NCBI GenBank assembly: GCA_951394045.1
Contig: OX595990.1
Coordinates: forward strand, 2,100,549-2,164,548
From: Nitzschia sp. DOCU1
Taxonomy: Eukaryota; Bacillariophyta; Bacillariophyceae; Bacillariales; Bacillariaceae
Direction of reading: 5' to 3'
Length of the DNA stretch: 64,000 nucleotides
Part shown: positions 1 through 11,173 of the stretch, one piece after another
How the letters are laid out: each line of letters starts with the position of its first letter
How positions within the stretch are numbered: position 1 is the first letter of the stretch
Made by a program: the position numbers and the translations under genes
The notes under the pieces: model-generated
The model's input: only the letters and a program-made list of their open reading frames with translations
The model's database searches: none
What the model was told of the DNA's origin: nothing

Positions 1-177
1 GGCATGCACAAAAATGGCCTACGACGAATCGAAGTTCCTTCCATGCAAGTCTTTGCGGCCCGCAAAGCCAATCAATTGCCGCTACCCACGACCAAAGATG
101 GCAAACGACGATTTGAAAGTTTGTTCAAGACGGATGCTACTCTGCTATTTGAAGTCTTAGTAACTCGAATCAAGTAA
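1..177 (+). CDS. 3' end of an unidentified gene, cut by the left edge
   Basis: Frame 1 is open from the first base to a TAA at 175-177, giving 58 codons with no start inside the window that is clearly the true one. The piece is basic and mixed in composition, and ends in FEVLVTRIK. It reads like the C-terminus of a protein entering from the left, but I recognise no family. It points toward the LRR gene on the opposite strand, so the two would be convergent. A chance open frame of this length cannot be excluded. Confidence 0.4.
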   Translation, partial: GMHKNGLRRIEVPSMQVFAARKANQLPLPTTKDGKRRFESLFKTDATLLFEVLVTRIK

Positions 178-218
178 ATAATGGTCTAGTGTTATTATTA
201 TTGATGGCGATTGGATTT

Positions 219-383
219 ACAAGGCGATTCTATCTATCTGTCGTTTTGTTGTTCTGTGTGCTTTCTCGTGCATGGAATGGGTGCATTTTCCCCATCCAAA
301 AGCACACAAGGCAATTCTATCTGTCATTGTTGTTTGTTGTATGTTGTCTCGTCCATAGAACAGGCGCATTTCGTATCAAAAAG
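219..383. repeat. Imperfect tandem duplication of about 87 bp at the 3' end of the LRR gene
   Basis: Two adjacent units, about 219-305 and 306-383, both open with acaaggc-attctatct and run in parallel through a gttgtt-rich stretch to gggtgcatttt / aggcgcatttc. The right unit contains the last codons and stop of the LRR gene on the minus strand. The left unit is a decayed copy lying downstream of that stop. It appears to be a local duplication of the gene's 3' end. Confidence 0.6.
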
Positions 384-1570
384 TACAGCGCCTCTACATC
401 GTCTCGAGATCGTTCCAACACCAAAGGCCAAACACCAACTTGGCGCGGATTATGTCGGAGCAAGCTCCGTCCCGCCGCATTGAGACGACACCAAAACGCA
501 ATTTGTTGTGCTTGGGGAGTAAGTCGAGGACAGGTATGACTCAAATCCCTCAAAGTATCATTCCCGGACATGGTCAGTCCGTTCAAGGAATCAAACTGAT
601 TGGATTTGAGATTCAAGGATTGCAAAGTTTGATTTTCCTCAAGTGCTCGACTCACAGCCTCGAGACCTTTGGCATCTAGTGCATTCCCACACCAATCCAA
701 TACCTCGAGTCCCGTGTTGACTTTTAGAGCGTCTCCCAACAAGGTACAATCCCGCAAGGCATTTCCCGACAGTCTCAAACATTTGAGCGATGTATTGCTG
801 CAAAGCGCTCTCGTTAAAGGTCGTACACACAATTCCATAGGTCTCGGCAATTGACACGTCAACTCTAATCTTTCCAATGGACAATCCGAAGCTTCCAACC
901 ACATTGCCAAGGCTTCCATTCCTTGTTCATAACAACAATTAATGGACAAATCGAGCCGTTTCAAACTAGGAAATCTACCCTTGCGACTTAGAGCGTGAAC
1001 GATCCGGGCGACTCCCTGGTCGGACAAGACGCAGCTTTTAAAGGACAATACTTGGAGGTTTTTCCAGGCACCTTTTTCTAACGATTTAACCAATGCCTGT
1101 AAATCTTGGTCTTGATCCAGAGGACTTCCATCCAATCTCAAACTTTCCAAATTCTGTATTTTGTCCAGTTGTCCCAACAATACAGAAAAACAATGACAGT
1201 GCTGCGGTTTTTTGTAATGAATCGACAAGGCCTTGAGATGTGGCAATAGAGTCAAGACGTGCATACATTCCGCATTCCACTTGGTGACACGATGCAAAGT
1301 CAATTCTTGTACGCCGTGGCATTGTTGGAGTATTGCCAGCAGAGTGTCGGGCCAGACTTCGCACATTCTCAGTATGAGTCGTCGAATGGGATGGCGTTGC
1401 AAGACTTGTTGGAGAGTTTTCGCAAGAGCATTGGAAATGTACACACTGGACACTTCGAGTTCTTCTATTTGGTGGTCGTCGTCATGTTGGAGACACGGCG
1501 AGAAAGGATCATCGTCCAATGCCATATCGGCACGCGGATAAATGTGAACCTTGTGGGATGTAATCTTCAT
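317..1570 (-). CDS. Leucine-rich-repeat (RNI-like) protein with diatom-type C-terminal signature
   Basis: Single exon of 417 residues with ATG at 1570. From about residue 60 to 345 it is a run of irregular ribonuclease-inhibitor-type leucine repeats, with segments such as LKRLDLSINC, LKCLRLSGNAL, LEVLDWCGNALD and LQSLNLKSNQFD. Such repeats form a curved protein-binding surface. After the repeats comes a conserved-looking tail: NAAGRSLL, then WPLVLERS at about 381-388, then LYFLIRNAPVLW. The same tail recurs in the LRR gene at 58399-59910 and, more weakly, at 27081, so the three belong to one expanded family. No signal peptide or membrane segment is visible, and the partner is unknown. The last codons fall in a tandem duplication (219-383). 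Confidence 0.8.
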   Translation of the reverse strand: MKITSHKVHIYPRADMALDDDPFSPCLQHDDDHQIEELEVSSVYISNALAKTLQQVLQRHPIRRLILRMCEVWPDTLLAILQQCHGVQELTLHRVTKWNAECMHVLTLLPHLKALSIHYKKPQHCHCFSVLLGQLDKIQNLESLRLDGSPLDQDQDLQALVKSLEKGAWKNLQVLSFKSCVLSDQGVARIVHALSRKGRFPSLKRLDLSINCCYEQGMEALAMWLEASDCPLERLELTCQLPRPMELCVRPLTRALCSNTSLKCLRLSGNALRDCTLLGDALKVNTGLEVLDWCGNALDAKGLEAVSRALEENQTLQSLNLKSNQFDSLNGLTMSGNDTLRDLSHTCPRLTPQAQQIAFWCRLNAAGRSLLRHNPRQVGVWPLVLERSRDDVEALYFLIRNAPVLWTRQHTTNNNDR

Positions 1571-2375
1571 ATTGTATTGTGCAGTAGTTACATGGACAAT
1601 GGACAGAAATGGAAGGAAGGAATAATCCGAACTTCCGACCCATCACAACAAACGAAGATTGAGAGAGAAAGATCTCGGCGAGAGAGAGAAGAAGGCGGGT
1701 TCTTTTGGCTCGGATTTTTTTGATGTGACAGCAGATGATGTCCGTGTCTGTCCACGCGCAGATGGCCATCTCATTCGAACATGGGGTCTCCGACCATTCG
1801 ACTTTTTCGACTGTTATGGACCACAACTTTTTGACTTGTTCGAGTATTTCCAAGTTCGATCGGGACGGGACTATGACGGGACTATGGCACTTTGAGGGAC
1901 GTGGAACGGGTTTCGCCGGCGCTCGCTGTTATATGTACATCTATATACTTGAAAAAGAAGAAACGCCAGCAGTCTGTAAGTAAGCATATCCAAAAATGCT
2001 GTGGTTCGCCATCGCAAAACGACCCATTGGTGTATGCATGCCACCAAGGCACTCGAGACGAGGCGTTGGATCCCTTTTTTTCCTGGCGCGAGACGACTGG
2101 CTACAAGAGTCAAACCGTAGATAGCAAGCCAATGGAAGCAGCTCCAGCGCTCTCTTGGTGTGTCGTTGCAAGGGCTGAAGTAGCAGGTACACGATAACAA
2201 CACAAACGACTTGTTGTGTGTTGCAGCAAACAACAGTAGTCTCTGTTGCCTTTGTTGCTGCTGGCACGTTCATTACTCTTTTGCTGCTACACCGTCTGTA
2301 GTGAGAAGAAAGCAGCTCCCAGTTTTAGTGGGTGCTAGAGTCTTTTTTGTTTCAGTCAACAATATTCATTCCAAC
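1571..2375. other. Divergent intergenic region between the LRR and TPR genes
   Basis: About 0.8 kb holding the promoters of two divergent genes. A purine-rich run (gagagaga type) lies near 1660-1700. Short open frames here look like noise. No clear motif or RNA gene was seen. Confidence 0.5.
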
Positions 2376-5300
2376 ATGGTGCTTTGTCAAACGGACGATC
2401 GCGTCCTCTATCCACCAAATAATGATCCCTTTTTGACAAATCATCATCAACATCCTGGTCCTGCCTTTAGTACCACTTCCTCGTCCAGACCCAAATCGCA
2501 GCATTCAGCTACCGAATATTCCGACAGTGCTGGCACTGCCACGTCGTCGTGTTTGGTCATGCCTGGCTTGTTGTTCAAACGCAAATCCAAACAATTTCGC
2601 AAGGCTAGTTCAGCCGCATCGACGGATCAATCCTCCACCGCCGAACATATTTTCAATCCTCGGGCTCATAATGATCGACAACAATTGTTGGTACGCAATT
2701 CCAATCAATTGACCGCCGACTGGTTTGACGAAGAATTCTTGACGAGTGAGACCAGCAGTCAAAATCAACAGCCTGCCGTGGTGACGCCGACTCACAATGA
2801 GAATGCGGGTGCTAGTTCCAGTCAAACGAGTACATCGCTCTTGGCGTTTCCTACCCCGAAAGATCGAAGTCATCATGCTCGAAGAAACTTGAAACAACAA
2901 CAAGGAATGATGCATGCCTATGATGGAGAATTGGAACCGGAAGGAGTCCGAGGACAAGAAGCCAGAGTCGTGGCTCCACCTGCCTCGAGCGCAGATATTC
3001 CTATACGACGATTTACGGAAGCGCCCCGGCCACTTTTGCCGGTCCGACCCTTGGAAGAAGACGAGGACGAAATGGAACCCTATGGATCGACGCGGGGAGT
3101 ACCCGCCGTTAGTGAACAGGCGGCTATTAGTGAACAAGCCTCGTCCACGACATCCTCACAAGATCTTCAGTCCCTGATTCAGACAGAATTCAGTGGGAGT
3201 CGTAATACTAGCAACGAGAGGATGCGAGAACCAGTTTTGGAGGATTATCCGGCCTTTTCTCAATATCCATCCTCTTCGCAGCAGCATCCTCCAGCACCGG
3301 CACAATTTCAGCCGTCTCTGCCACCCTCGGCTCGAGTAGCAGCACCTTCTACTAATGCAAGAAGAGCGCCTCCTTCTGCTGCCATGCCACAGCGAATGGA
3401 TGATTCCATGATGAGTCATGACGACAGTCATCCTCCAGAGTTCAAGGTACCTCGCCAGTCGGCTCCCGTCAATGTAGACGATTCTAGTTTTGAAGATCCA
3501 GGTTCCAACGTCCAAGGCATTCATGCCATGGCCATGGAACATGTCATGAGAGGAGAATACGACATGGCGCTCCAAGCATTCTCACAAGTGCTGTCCGTCT
3601 ATTTGGAAAAGTATGGTCGAGCACATCCCTTGACAGCATCTGCCTATCACAATCTAGGTACGGTACATTCCAAACGAGCAGGCCTCTTGTTGGATCATAC
3701 CTTGCATCAACGACATTGTCGAGAACAAGCTCTCTTGTGCTTTCAAGCCGCCGCACGAAGTGCCAGAGATTCTCCACAATTGGGCCCGTCTCATCCCAAT
3801 GTCGCGGTGAGTTTGGTACGGATTGGATTTTTGTTATTGCAATCGCGTCAATATCAAAATGCTGTCGTGACCTTTCAAGAAGCCTTGCGCATACGATTGG
3901 ATCATTATGGACCCACGCATGCGTTAGTGGCCAATTTGTACAATAACATGGGAGTCTGTCATATGCATTTACAAGAATTTGTCATGGGACGGCGATACTT
4001 ACAACAAGCGTTGGATATTCAAAAAGACTTGTTGGGACAAGATGAATTCAGTACGACTGCTTTATTGGAATTGGCAGATACACTTTGTAATATTGGTGGA
4101 TTGTGTTTGGAGTGGATTCGACAGCAAGGACCGGATGCTAGACATGCACTGGATGCCGAATCGGCCTTTTTGGAAGCCCTCGAAGTTCGTGCCAAGGTGC
4201 TGGGTGAGAATCATCCTCTGACCAATCAAGTGCGCAGTCTCCATGATATGGTCCGTAGCATTCCCTTGCCGAAAATGACCGACAAGGCCAACCGATCGTC
4301 GTATTCTGCCATTTCTCCAGCGCGATCGGCGCGAATCAGCCCCTCCACCACAACCTGGAGCAAGTCTCCCTCCAGTCCGGGTCGTCCGTATGCTACGGCC
4401 AGTACATTATCACCGATTCGTCCATCCCATAATACGTCAATGTCACAGTCTTCTGGAGGTACGCCAGAAGCACTCGATATGCCCACACTCTATGGCGACA
4501 AGCAGCAGCAACAACAGCCACGACGAGAAGTATCGTCCATGAACCGTGATTTCCGTCCTCGACAAGACCCACCAGCGCTGGAATTCCACCCAGATCTCCG
4601 TCCTTCGCCTCCTGGTGAGTTTGAGCCGCGGGACGATCCGCTGAATACTACGGATGACACTAGCCGACGAATCATGCCAACACATCGTAGTGCACAGTCG
4701 GAACTGGGCAGCACGTTTTCGAGTATGATTTCGGATGCAGAACTAAATGCCTACGAAGCCACTGAAGAAAGCTGCTTGTTGGATGATCCTCAAAACCAAA
4801 AGGAAGATGGACAAGTCACTGTGGTGTCGTATGCGCAGTCCACTGCCAGCTGGTCCAGTACGACCAAGAAGGAAACGGAGCGACTCGCCTACCTCATGCA
4901 AGCCAAGGCGATTCTAGATGCTCATCGGGATTATATGGATTCGCCACAAGTTGCTCTCGAAAAGAAGAAGCAAAGGGGAGCCACTGAGAGCACCACCAGC
5001 AGCCAAGCGAGTCCACCGAAACAGCAACAACCACCAGAGTCTTTGGAAGACGGTTTGGCCCCTCTAGGTGGAATCTGGCCGGAAGTAACCCTCGATCGAA
5101 TTACGCCGGAAGTACTACAGAATCCAAAGCGCCATTTGAAGACCATCCATGCCAGTGCGTGTAACTTTTTCAAGCGTGGACGGTACAGCGAAGCCCTGCA
5201 CTTGCTGGAAATTGTGGTCGAAGAGCAGCGCAGCAAGAACGGGCCTGTTCACGAAGATGTCGGCGCGGCTTTGCACAATGTGGGCATTGCCGAGCTCCGA

Positions 5301-6188
5301 CTAGGGGAAAACTACAAGGCGCTGCAAGCGTTTGAAGAGGCGGTTCGTGTACGAAAGGGAGCTTTGGGACGGGATCATCCTCAAGTTGCCGTGTCGTTGG
5401 TCAAGGTGGGAATTACGTTAATGCTTCTCAAGAGATTGGAGGATTCGCTTTGGATCTTTAGGGAGGCTTTGACGGTCCGCAAACACGCTTTGGGACCGCT
5501 GCATCCTTCCACTGCGCGTATCTACAACAACATTGGGTGTGTTCATGTAGAATTTGGGGAATCCAAAGAGGCCAAACGAGCCTTTGAAGCAGCGCTCGAT
5601 ATTCAGCGCAACGCATTGGTCAATGAGCCTGATAGTGGCCCAATATTGTTTGGAGCTGCCACGACACTACAAAATTTGGCGTATTTGTATCGAAAGAATC
5701 GAATGTTCGAGAAGGAAGCCGTGGTGCTAAGGGAATCACTGGGTGTAAGTTGCTTTGCTAAACCTGCTCGCTATCCCATAGTTTCGTCTGGAAATCGACT
5801 CACCATCATCACTCCTTTGCAGATCCAAGGGAAGGTATTGGGCACGTTGCACCCGGCTGTGATGGCAACTTTGGAGAGTTTGGCGCTTGCGTGCAGCCTC
5901 TCGGAACATGAGGATCACGCCTTGAAATATTACAACGAATGCTTGGAGCGCTACTACGAGCACGACGAAGATACTCGTGAACAGCAGGCGTCCATCATGT
6001 TTAAAATGTCGAGGATCCACGGCAGCCTCGATGATAGAGAATCCCAAATGGAGAAACTCCACTTGGCGGTCAAGATATTACAAGCGGACAAGCTTTCGCC
6101 AGAAGGACAGGATCTTCTGAAGCGAATAGAACTTGAGAGGGAACAGGTCCGCAAAGAGCTTAATAACAGTGCCCCGGATTGGGTATAG
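2376..6188 (+). CDS. Kinesin-light-chain-like TPR protein with two TPR arrays
   Basis: Two exons, 2376-5744 and 5823-6188, encode about 1244 residues. I chose the ATG at 2376 (MVLCQTDD); the frame is open upstream to 2211, but that part reads like leader sequence. Residues 1-375 are Ser/Gln/Pro-rich and disordered. A first array of 42-residue TPRs runs from about 376 to 630 (for example ALQAFSQVLSVYLEKYGRAH), followed by a disordered linker. A second array runs from about 918 to near the C-terminus (ALQAFEEAVRVRKGALGRDH). The repeats carry the tetratricopeptide_7/12 pattern of kinesin light chains and of Nephrocystin-3-like proteins, so a protein scaffold is likely. The 78-bp intron (5745-5822, GTAAGT...TTGCAG) has no stop and keeps frame; removing it restores the repeat as RESLGIQGKVLGTLHPAV. 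Confidence 0.85.
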   Translation: MVLCQTDDRVLYPPNNDPFLTNHHQHPGPAFSTTSSSRPKSQHSATEYSDSAGTATSSCLVMPGLLFKRKSKQFRKASSAASTDQSSTAEHIFNPRAHNDRQQLLVRNSNQLTADWFDEEFLTSETSSQNQQPAVVTPTHNENAGASSSQTSTSLLAFPTPKDRSHHARRNLKQQQGMMHAYDGELEPEGVRGQEARVVAPPASSADIPIRRFTEAPRPLLPVRPLEEDEDEMEPYGSTRGVPAVSEQAAISEQASSTTSSQDLQSLIQTEFSGSRNTSNERMREPVLEDYPAFSQYPSSSQQHPPAPAQFQPSLPPSARVAAPSTNARRAPPSAAMPQRMDDSMMSHDDSHPPEFKVPRQSAPVNVDDSSFEDPGSNVQGIHAMAMEHVMRGEYDMALQAFSQVLSVYLEKYGRAHPLTASAYHNLGTVHSKRAGLLLDHTLHQRHCREQALLCFQAAARSARDSPQLGPSHPNVAVSLVRIGFLLLQSRQYQNAVVTFQEALRIRLDHYGPTHALVANLYNNMGVCHMHLQEFVMGRRYLQQALDIQKDLLGQDEFSTTALLELADTLCNIGGLCLEWIRQQGPDARHALDAESAFLEALEVRAKVLGENHPLTNQVRSLHDMVRSIPLPKMTDKANRSSYSAISPARSARISPSTTTWSKSPSSPGRPYATASTLSPIRPSHNTSMSQSSGGTPEALDMPTLYGDKQQQQQPRREVSSMNRDFRPRQDPPALEFHPDLRPSPPGEFEPRDDPLNTTDDTSRRIMPTHRSAQSELGSTFSSMISDAELNAYEATEESCLLDDPQNQKEDGQVTVVSYAQSTASWSSTTKKETERLAYLMQAKAILDAHRDYMDSPQVALEKKKQRGATESTTSSQASPPKQQQPPESLEDGLAPLGGIWPEVTLDRITPEVLQNPKRHLKTIHASACNFFKRGRYSEALHLLEIVVEEQRSKNGPVHEDVGAALHNVGIAELRLGENYKALQAFEEAVRVRKGALGRDHPQVAVSLVKVGITLMLLKRLEDSLWIFREALTVRKHALGPLHPSTARIYNNIGCVHVEFGESKEAKRAFEAALDIQRNALVNEPDSGPILFGAATTLQNLAYLYRKNRMFEKEAVVLRESLGVSCFAKPARYPIVSSGNRLTIITPLQIQGKVLGTLHPAVMATLESLALACSLSEHEDHALKYYNECLERYYEHDEDTREQQASIMFKMSRIHGSLDDRESQMEKLHLAVKILQADKLSPEGQDLLKRIELEREQVRKELNNSAPDWV

Positions 6189-6301
6189 AACCTGGGGTGG
6201 GAACTATTTATTTATTTGTTTTTTTATTTGTTTTGCTACTGTTGCGAAATACGGGGCATTCAACCACACTCATTTATTGTTTAGCAAAATTGATTATAGC
6301 T

Positions 6302-9300
6302 TCATTTATCCTTTTTCTTGTCGCTGCTCTTATCTTTCAAATGCTGAAGGCCAGCACCAAGAACGCTCCCTTTTGCCGCAGGATTGGATCCAGACTTTCG
6401 GGTGTTTGAAATGGGATCGACTCGTGAGTTATTGCGTGAAGACAATTTCGGACTACTTGCACTGCCTTTTGTCGCCCTGTGTTCAAATGCATGTCGCCCT
6501 GCCTTGACAACTCCTTTCTTTTGCGAGTTAGCCCTGGCGTGGAGCGAGGCATTGCTCTGACCAACAGTTTTCCGACTTGGCGTAGTCCTGATACGGTCCT
6601 TGGATTTAGTCGCCGAGGCTCCGGAACCGAACTCAAATTCAAGCCCAATGTGCTGGTTACTGCGCCGTCGTTTCTTCTTCCGCCTTCCCTCCTTCGGGGC
6701 AGACCGGTGGGCTCCCTCGTCATCATCATTATTATTTTCATCTTCGTCGTCGTCAGACCATTCGCCGTAGCCGTACCTCTCGGCGAGTTCGAACAGCCCG
6801 TGAGCGTTGGCAGCCTCACTGGGCGGGGGCACATCGCCAGGGTATGCACCCAAGATACTTCGCCCAACCAGACTATTTGCACCGGCCGCCCGGATCCGCC
6901 CCATCACTCCAGATTCCCTGTCACTGATCCGCGGTCCACTTGGCTTTCTTGATTCTCTTCGGGAAGTTATTTTCGTCACGTCAGAAATGGAGGTGCGCTT
7001 GCGTCTCGATCTCTTTCTACCTCCTATTTCGATTCCGACAGTGACAGTAGGGACGTTGCCAACAGGAGCCCACTGCTCCTCCTTATCTAGGACTGGTGTG
7101 TCCTGCGTCAGAGCGGACAGCACCCATTCATTATCACTTTCCTGCTCTACAAATTCGTCAACTGTTGTATGCTTAGGCTTCGTCGTCGAAGCCGTGCGAG
7201 GCCCGATAGAGGGAACTAGTTCATCGGAAGTATTCTCCCCAGCAAAAGGGCCGATCCCATGACGTTTCATAAAGTTTCGACTGAGAAAGCGATATTTGGC
7301 CTGGGTAACATCGCCAACTCGCTTGAGTTGACTCAGCGCCTTCTGGTCTTCTTTACGTGTCTGAGCAGTCTTCTTTTTTGCCCCACGCACAGCCGAGCCA
7401 TCGGCAGCAACAAATCCCGTCGTCTGGGATAGAGGAACGTCGGCTGCATCTCTGGGCCCGTTCAACCCAGGGAATACCTGGCCAATAGCCCAGGTGAATA
7501 CAGCACTGACAGCCGGAAGATACATATCCACCCATTCGTTGAAAAGAACACACTCCATTATCAGAATGTGCCCAAGGCGGCCATAAGAAAACAAATGACG
7601 ATAAAGGCGGTTTGGGCGCGGTCGGGGGACCCTTTTCACTGGTCTCTTGTCACTATTGTCATCCGCCTGTGGTTTCGACGAATTTCTTTCTTTGCCTTCG
7701 TCTTCACCTAAAATAGTAACATGCTCAGGTATGAGGAGCCAGCCCTTTCGAATGCAACAACAAACCACACATACCTACCGTCTTTGGAAGAAATATCACC
7801 CTCGTTGTCTTCGTTGTCCGAAGTATCATTACCATCAGATCCACCTCGTACTCGTGCAAGAATAGTCTCCCGTAGGCCCTGGGTGCGAAATTCCGACTTA
7901 AAAATCTTCATAGAGAGCCATCGAAAATCTTCCGCGATCGGTGCCAAGTAAACGCGATACCATTCGAGGAATAAAACGATGGTCATTAGCCAGGCCTCCA
8001 AACCACGCAGAATAAGGAATTGATAGAAAAAATTCACCGACGACTTTGCTTGAGCCGCAGCGGCGTGGTAATTTGCGGCGGCGTCAGACAGAGACGCGGG
8101 TGGTTCCTCCTCCTCCCCACTAACCGTCTCCTGTTCAACATCAACGTCGTCGCTGTCGTAATCGTCGTCGAAAGATTCGACGGCAACGGCCATGGGCTCC
8201 TCGTCCTGATCATACTCATCGTATTGATCATACTCGTCATCCAGGTTCGAATAGGCGGTGGTGATCCCATCTTTTGTTATTTCCACACGAGCCGCACCTG
8301 TATCTTCACTTGGGATCTTATCCAAGTCATCACTATCTGGCGCAGGAATTTCTGGCATAGACTTGGGTGATGATGTATCAAACCCAGCGTCGTCAGATGT
8401 CGGAGAGCCTTCCGCGTTGTCAGCTCGTTCCTCTCCTAAAGGCTCGAAAATGATGTTAGTTCGACTCGGCAATCCATTGAGTTCGTCTGGAGACGTTTCT
8501 GAGACAGCTGATGCCGTCTTCTCTTCCTCGCTTAAATCATCCGAACCGTCGAACGAGTCAGGTGTATCGTGCGCCAAGGGCGAAACGTTGTCGTCATCTG
8601 ACTCAGCATTTGTGACTGCAGCCTTGCTGCCAAAGATCTCTTCTGGCGCGGTCGCGCCTTGAATCTCTAAGGGAGAATCAGTGGCAACATCGTCCTGATT
8701 CTCTTCTTGAATAGATGAGGGGACGCTGCCATCTTGCCCTTCTACAGGCTTACTAAAGAGCGATCCGAGAGGCTTGCTTCTTTCATAGTTGACGATTTTC
8801 CCAATATTGCCCCACAACTGTGATATTTTGCTCATGGATTTCGAAGCAGTAGCTCCACCATCTATCGTTTCCTCTGAGACGGGGGCGGTCTGGCTTGTTT
8901 CTGGCTGCGGTAAATACGGATCGTAATTCGCATAGTACTTTTCATATATCAGGTCAATGTTTCGTTTAGACGACGATTTGAAATCATCGACCGATCCGTT
9001 TTTCGCCCTAACGTGACCATCTCCGGCAATACCCAAGGCACGTGCCGTCAGTGTTCCCCAGGCTGAGGCGAAATGGTCGGTCCTCGTTGGCGATCGCTCC
9101 ATCTTGGATTCGATGCCAACGAGACGAGATGTTAATCTTCCCCACAGCTTCATGGAGGAACTCAACATCGAAGGACCCTTCGAGATGTCGGCAGGTGATG
9201 ATAATGCAAGTTGGGTGTCAGAAACTGTTGTGTACGTCGTATCCTGCAATTGTTCCTGTATAGGCGTTTCGTCGACGATACTCGGTTCTCGCGTATCTCC

Positions 9301-10665
9301 CATTTGCTGAACTGCTGTCCCTTCCGTATCCGCTACTGACTCTTCCACCAGCTGTGGGGTGTTCTCCACGGCCGAAGGCCCGAGGAAGAATTCGGGGGAT
9401 CCAGCCTTTACATTCTGATCTTCGCCGTCAACTCCGTCTTGTCCAGATGCTGCTTCTTTCGCAATTTTGGTTTCCGAAACAGCCTGCTCGTCTAGCGTTT
9501 CCACCAATGCTGATATCGAGGGAGTTATATCTATCGTTTTCATCTCTTCGGCCTTGACGAACGGTGTTGGCTCATCCTCAACTTTCCCAGCAACTCCCAT
9601 CACGTCGCTATGCTCCTCAGGAATTACTGATCCGGTGAGAGCCTCTTCCTTCACAACCGACGCTTCCCCATCCGACGCTTCGACGTCGTCAACTATTTCG
9701 CCTTCATCTAACAACGACGCTTCAGCCAGAAGAAGAGGGGCTTCCTCTATCGATGATTCGACCACGCTCGGTTCTTCCTCAATCCTTACTTCAGCCTTGA
9801 CGGTATCTTCTATTTCCTCGTTTGCAGCGTCCAAGCTTCCTGGAGTTTGTTCCGCAGCAACAGCCACAATTTCCTCGGTTGATGCTTCGTCATCATCATC
9901 TGAAACGGATGCAACTAGCGTTTCGACCATCTCGTCAAGCTGTTCCTCGTCCTCACCATCTTCGATCATTGGTTTGATTTCCATCGCTTGTGCTTCGTCC
10001 TCAACTGGTAATGCTTCGTCGTCATCATCTGATACGGAATTAACTAGCTTTTCGATCATCTCGTCAAGCTGCGCCTCGTCCTCTTCATCTTCCACCATTG
10101 GTTTGATTTCCATTTCTTCTGCTTCTTCCTCGACTTGAGGTGCCACTTGCAGTGAGATTGTTGGGTCGAGTAGTAGCGATTCCTGAGCAGCGGTGTTCAC
10201 TTCGTCGGCGACTTGAGGCTCCTCTTCCAAAACAGGATCAGGTGTGACACTTGTAGTCACTTGTACACTTGGCTCTGTCGGAGATTCTTCTTGAGTCGCT
10301 ACAGGCTCTCCGTCCTCTCCATCCTCTGCCAACTGACGAAATCGTTTGAATAGAGGATTCTCATCTTCCGTGACCTTGTCCTCAGCAGCCGCCAATAAAA
10401 ATTCAATGTATTCATCCAGCTCATCGTCGTCAATATCTCCGACGCTACTCTCGCCGCCCCCGCCGCCGCTACCGCCAGAGCCGGATCCGCCTCGTAACCC
10501 CAACGAGGTTGTCGGGGGCGTACGTTTTCTTGGAGGAACAAAGGGGACCTTTGAAGTAATTGGGGGAACTCTACCAGAGGCTTCACCTGCGACTACAAGA
10601 GCTGAGAGAGTCCAGATAGTTACCATCTGTCTTGACGCCCGCCGCCTTGATAATGAGGATGACAT
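6302..10665 (-). CDS. Large acidic secretory/membrane protein with two matching hydrophobic segments
   Basis: Two exons, 10665-7779 and 7707-6302, joined over a 71-bp intron (7708-7778, GTAGGT...TTTTAG), give about 1430 residues. An N-terminal hydrophobic stretch (TIWTLSALVVAGEASG) looks like a signal peptide and is followed by LRGG and a Gly/Ser run. Residues 60-860 are very acidic and low in complexity, and include a 43-residue tandem repeat (MEIKPM...QLDEM...SVSDDDDEA). Two hydrophobic segments near 880-910 and 999-1042 resemble each other: VLFLEWYRVYLAP and VLFNEWVDMYLPA. The C-terminal third is basic and acidic by turns (DDDEDENNNDDDE, RRKKKRRR). I recognise no family. It is convergent with the TPR gene, 113 bp apart. 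A role at a membrane, perhaps plastid or endomembrane, is inference. Confidence 0.75.
9884..10141 (-). repeat. Two tandem 129-bp units coding a 43-residue acidic repeat
   Basis: Units 9884-10012 and 10013-10141 both begin gcttcgtc(a/g)tcatcatctga and stay alignable throughout without a frame change. They encode MEIKPM(V/I)ED...QLDEM(I/V)E.LV.SVSDDDDEA twice inside the acidic membrane protein. Confidence 0.85.
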
Positions 10666-11173
10666 GATCTGCTTATGTGAACTGGAGCCTTTGACAAATG
10701 ATGATTCGCGCGCCTCTCGATCGTTGGATCGGAGCCTTGATTGCTGTTACTAGGGTGACGTTTAGCTGCCCCTCTCAATAACAACTACCTGAAAGCAAGC
10801 ACTGAGAAGTAGTCGAAACGACAATTACATTGCCTTGCAGGCTGAACCGTCGTTGCCTCTCTTTTGAAAAAGTACGGTGGGCAGTCCAAATGGGCGCTCA
10901 TTGTCAAAGGCTCCAGGTGGCAAATCTTCGTTGAGGGATGGCTCGCTCGGATCTCCCGCCAAAAAGAATGGGCTATCCCCCGCTCATCTATATCATGGAT
11001 ACCTATAGACATAGCTATATCACGTCGGAATAATGATGTTGCTCGGCGGCTGATTTTCGTTCGATGCGATTGATCGGATACTTCATGTATCTCGAACGTT
11101 TTGGTCCCCAACATATTCATGCCCTTGTGATCTACACGCTTCTATTAGCGACATTGAGATTTCTATAAAACAG
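10666..11173. other. Divergent promoter region
   Basis: About 0.5 kb between the start of the acidic membrane protein (minus) and the FKBP gene (plus). Open frames here look non-coding. No recognisable regulatory motif was seen. Confidence 0.5.

Noticed and set aside
2211..2375. An upstream extension of the TPR gene by 55 codons
   Set aside because: No ATG context or conserved feature; it reads like 5' leader, so the ATG at 2376 was preferred.
9467..10138. A 223-residue Ser-rich open frame on the plus strand
   Set aside because: It is the antisense of the GAA/GAT-rich acidic repeats of the minus-strand gene; the lack of stops follows from codon composition.
10785..11120. A 111-residue minus-strand frame between two divergent genes
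   Set aside because: No recognisable feature, and it lies where two promoters are expected.
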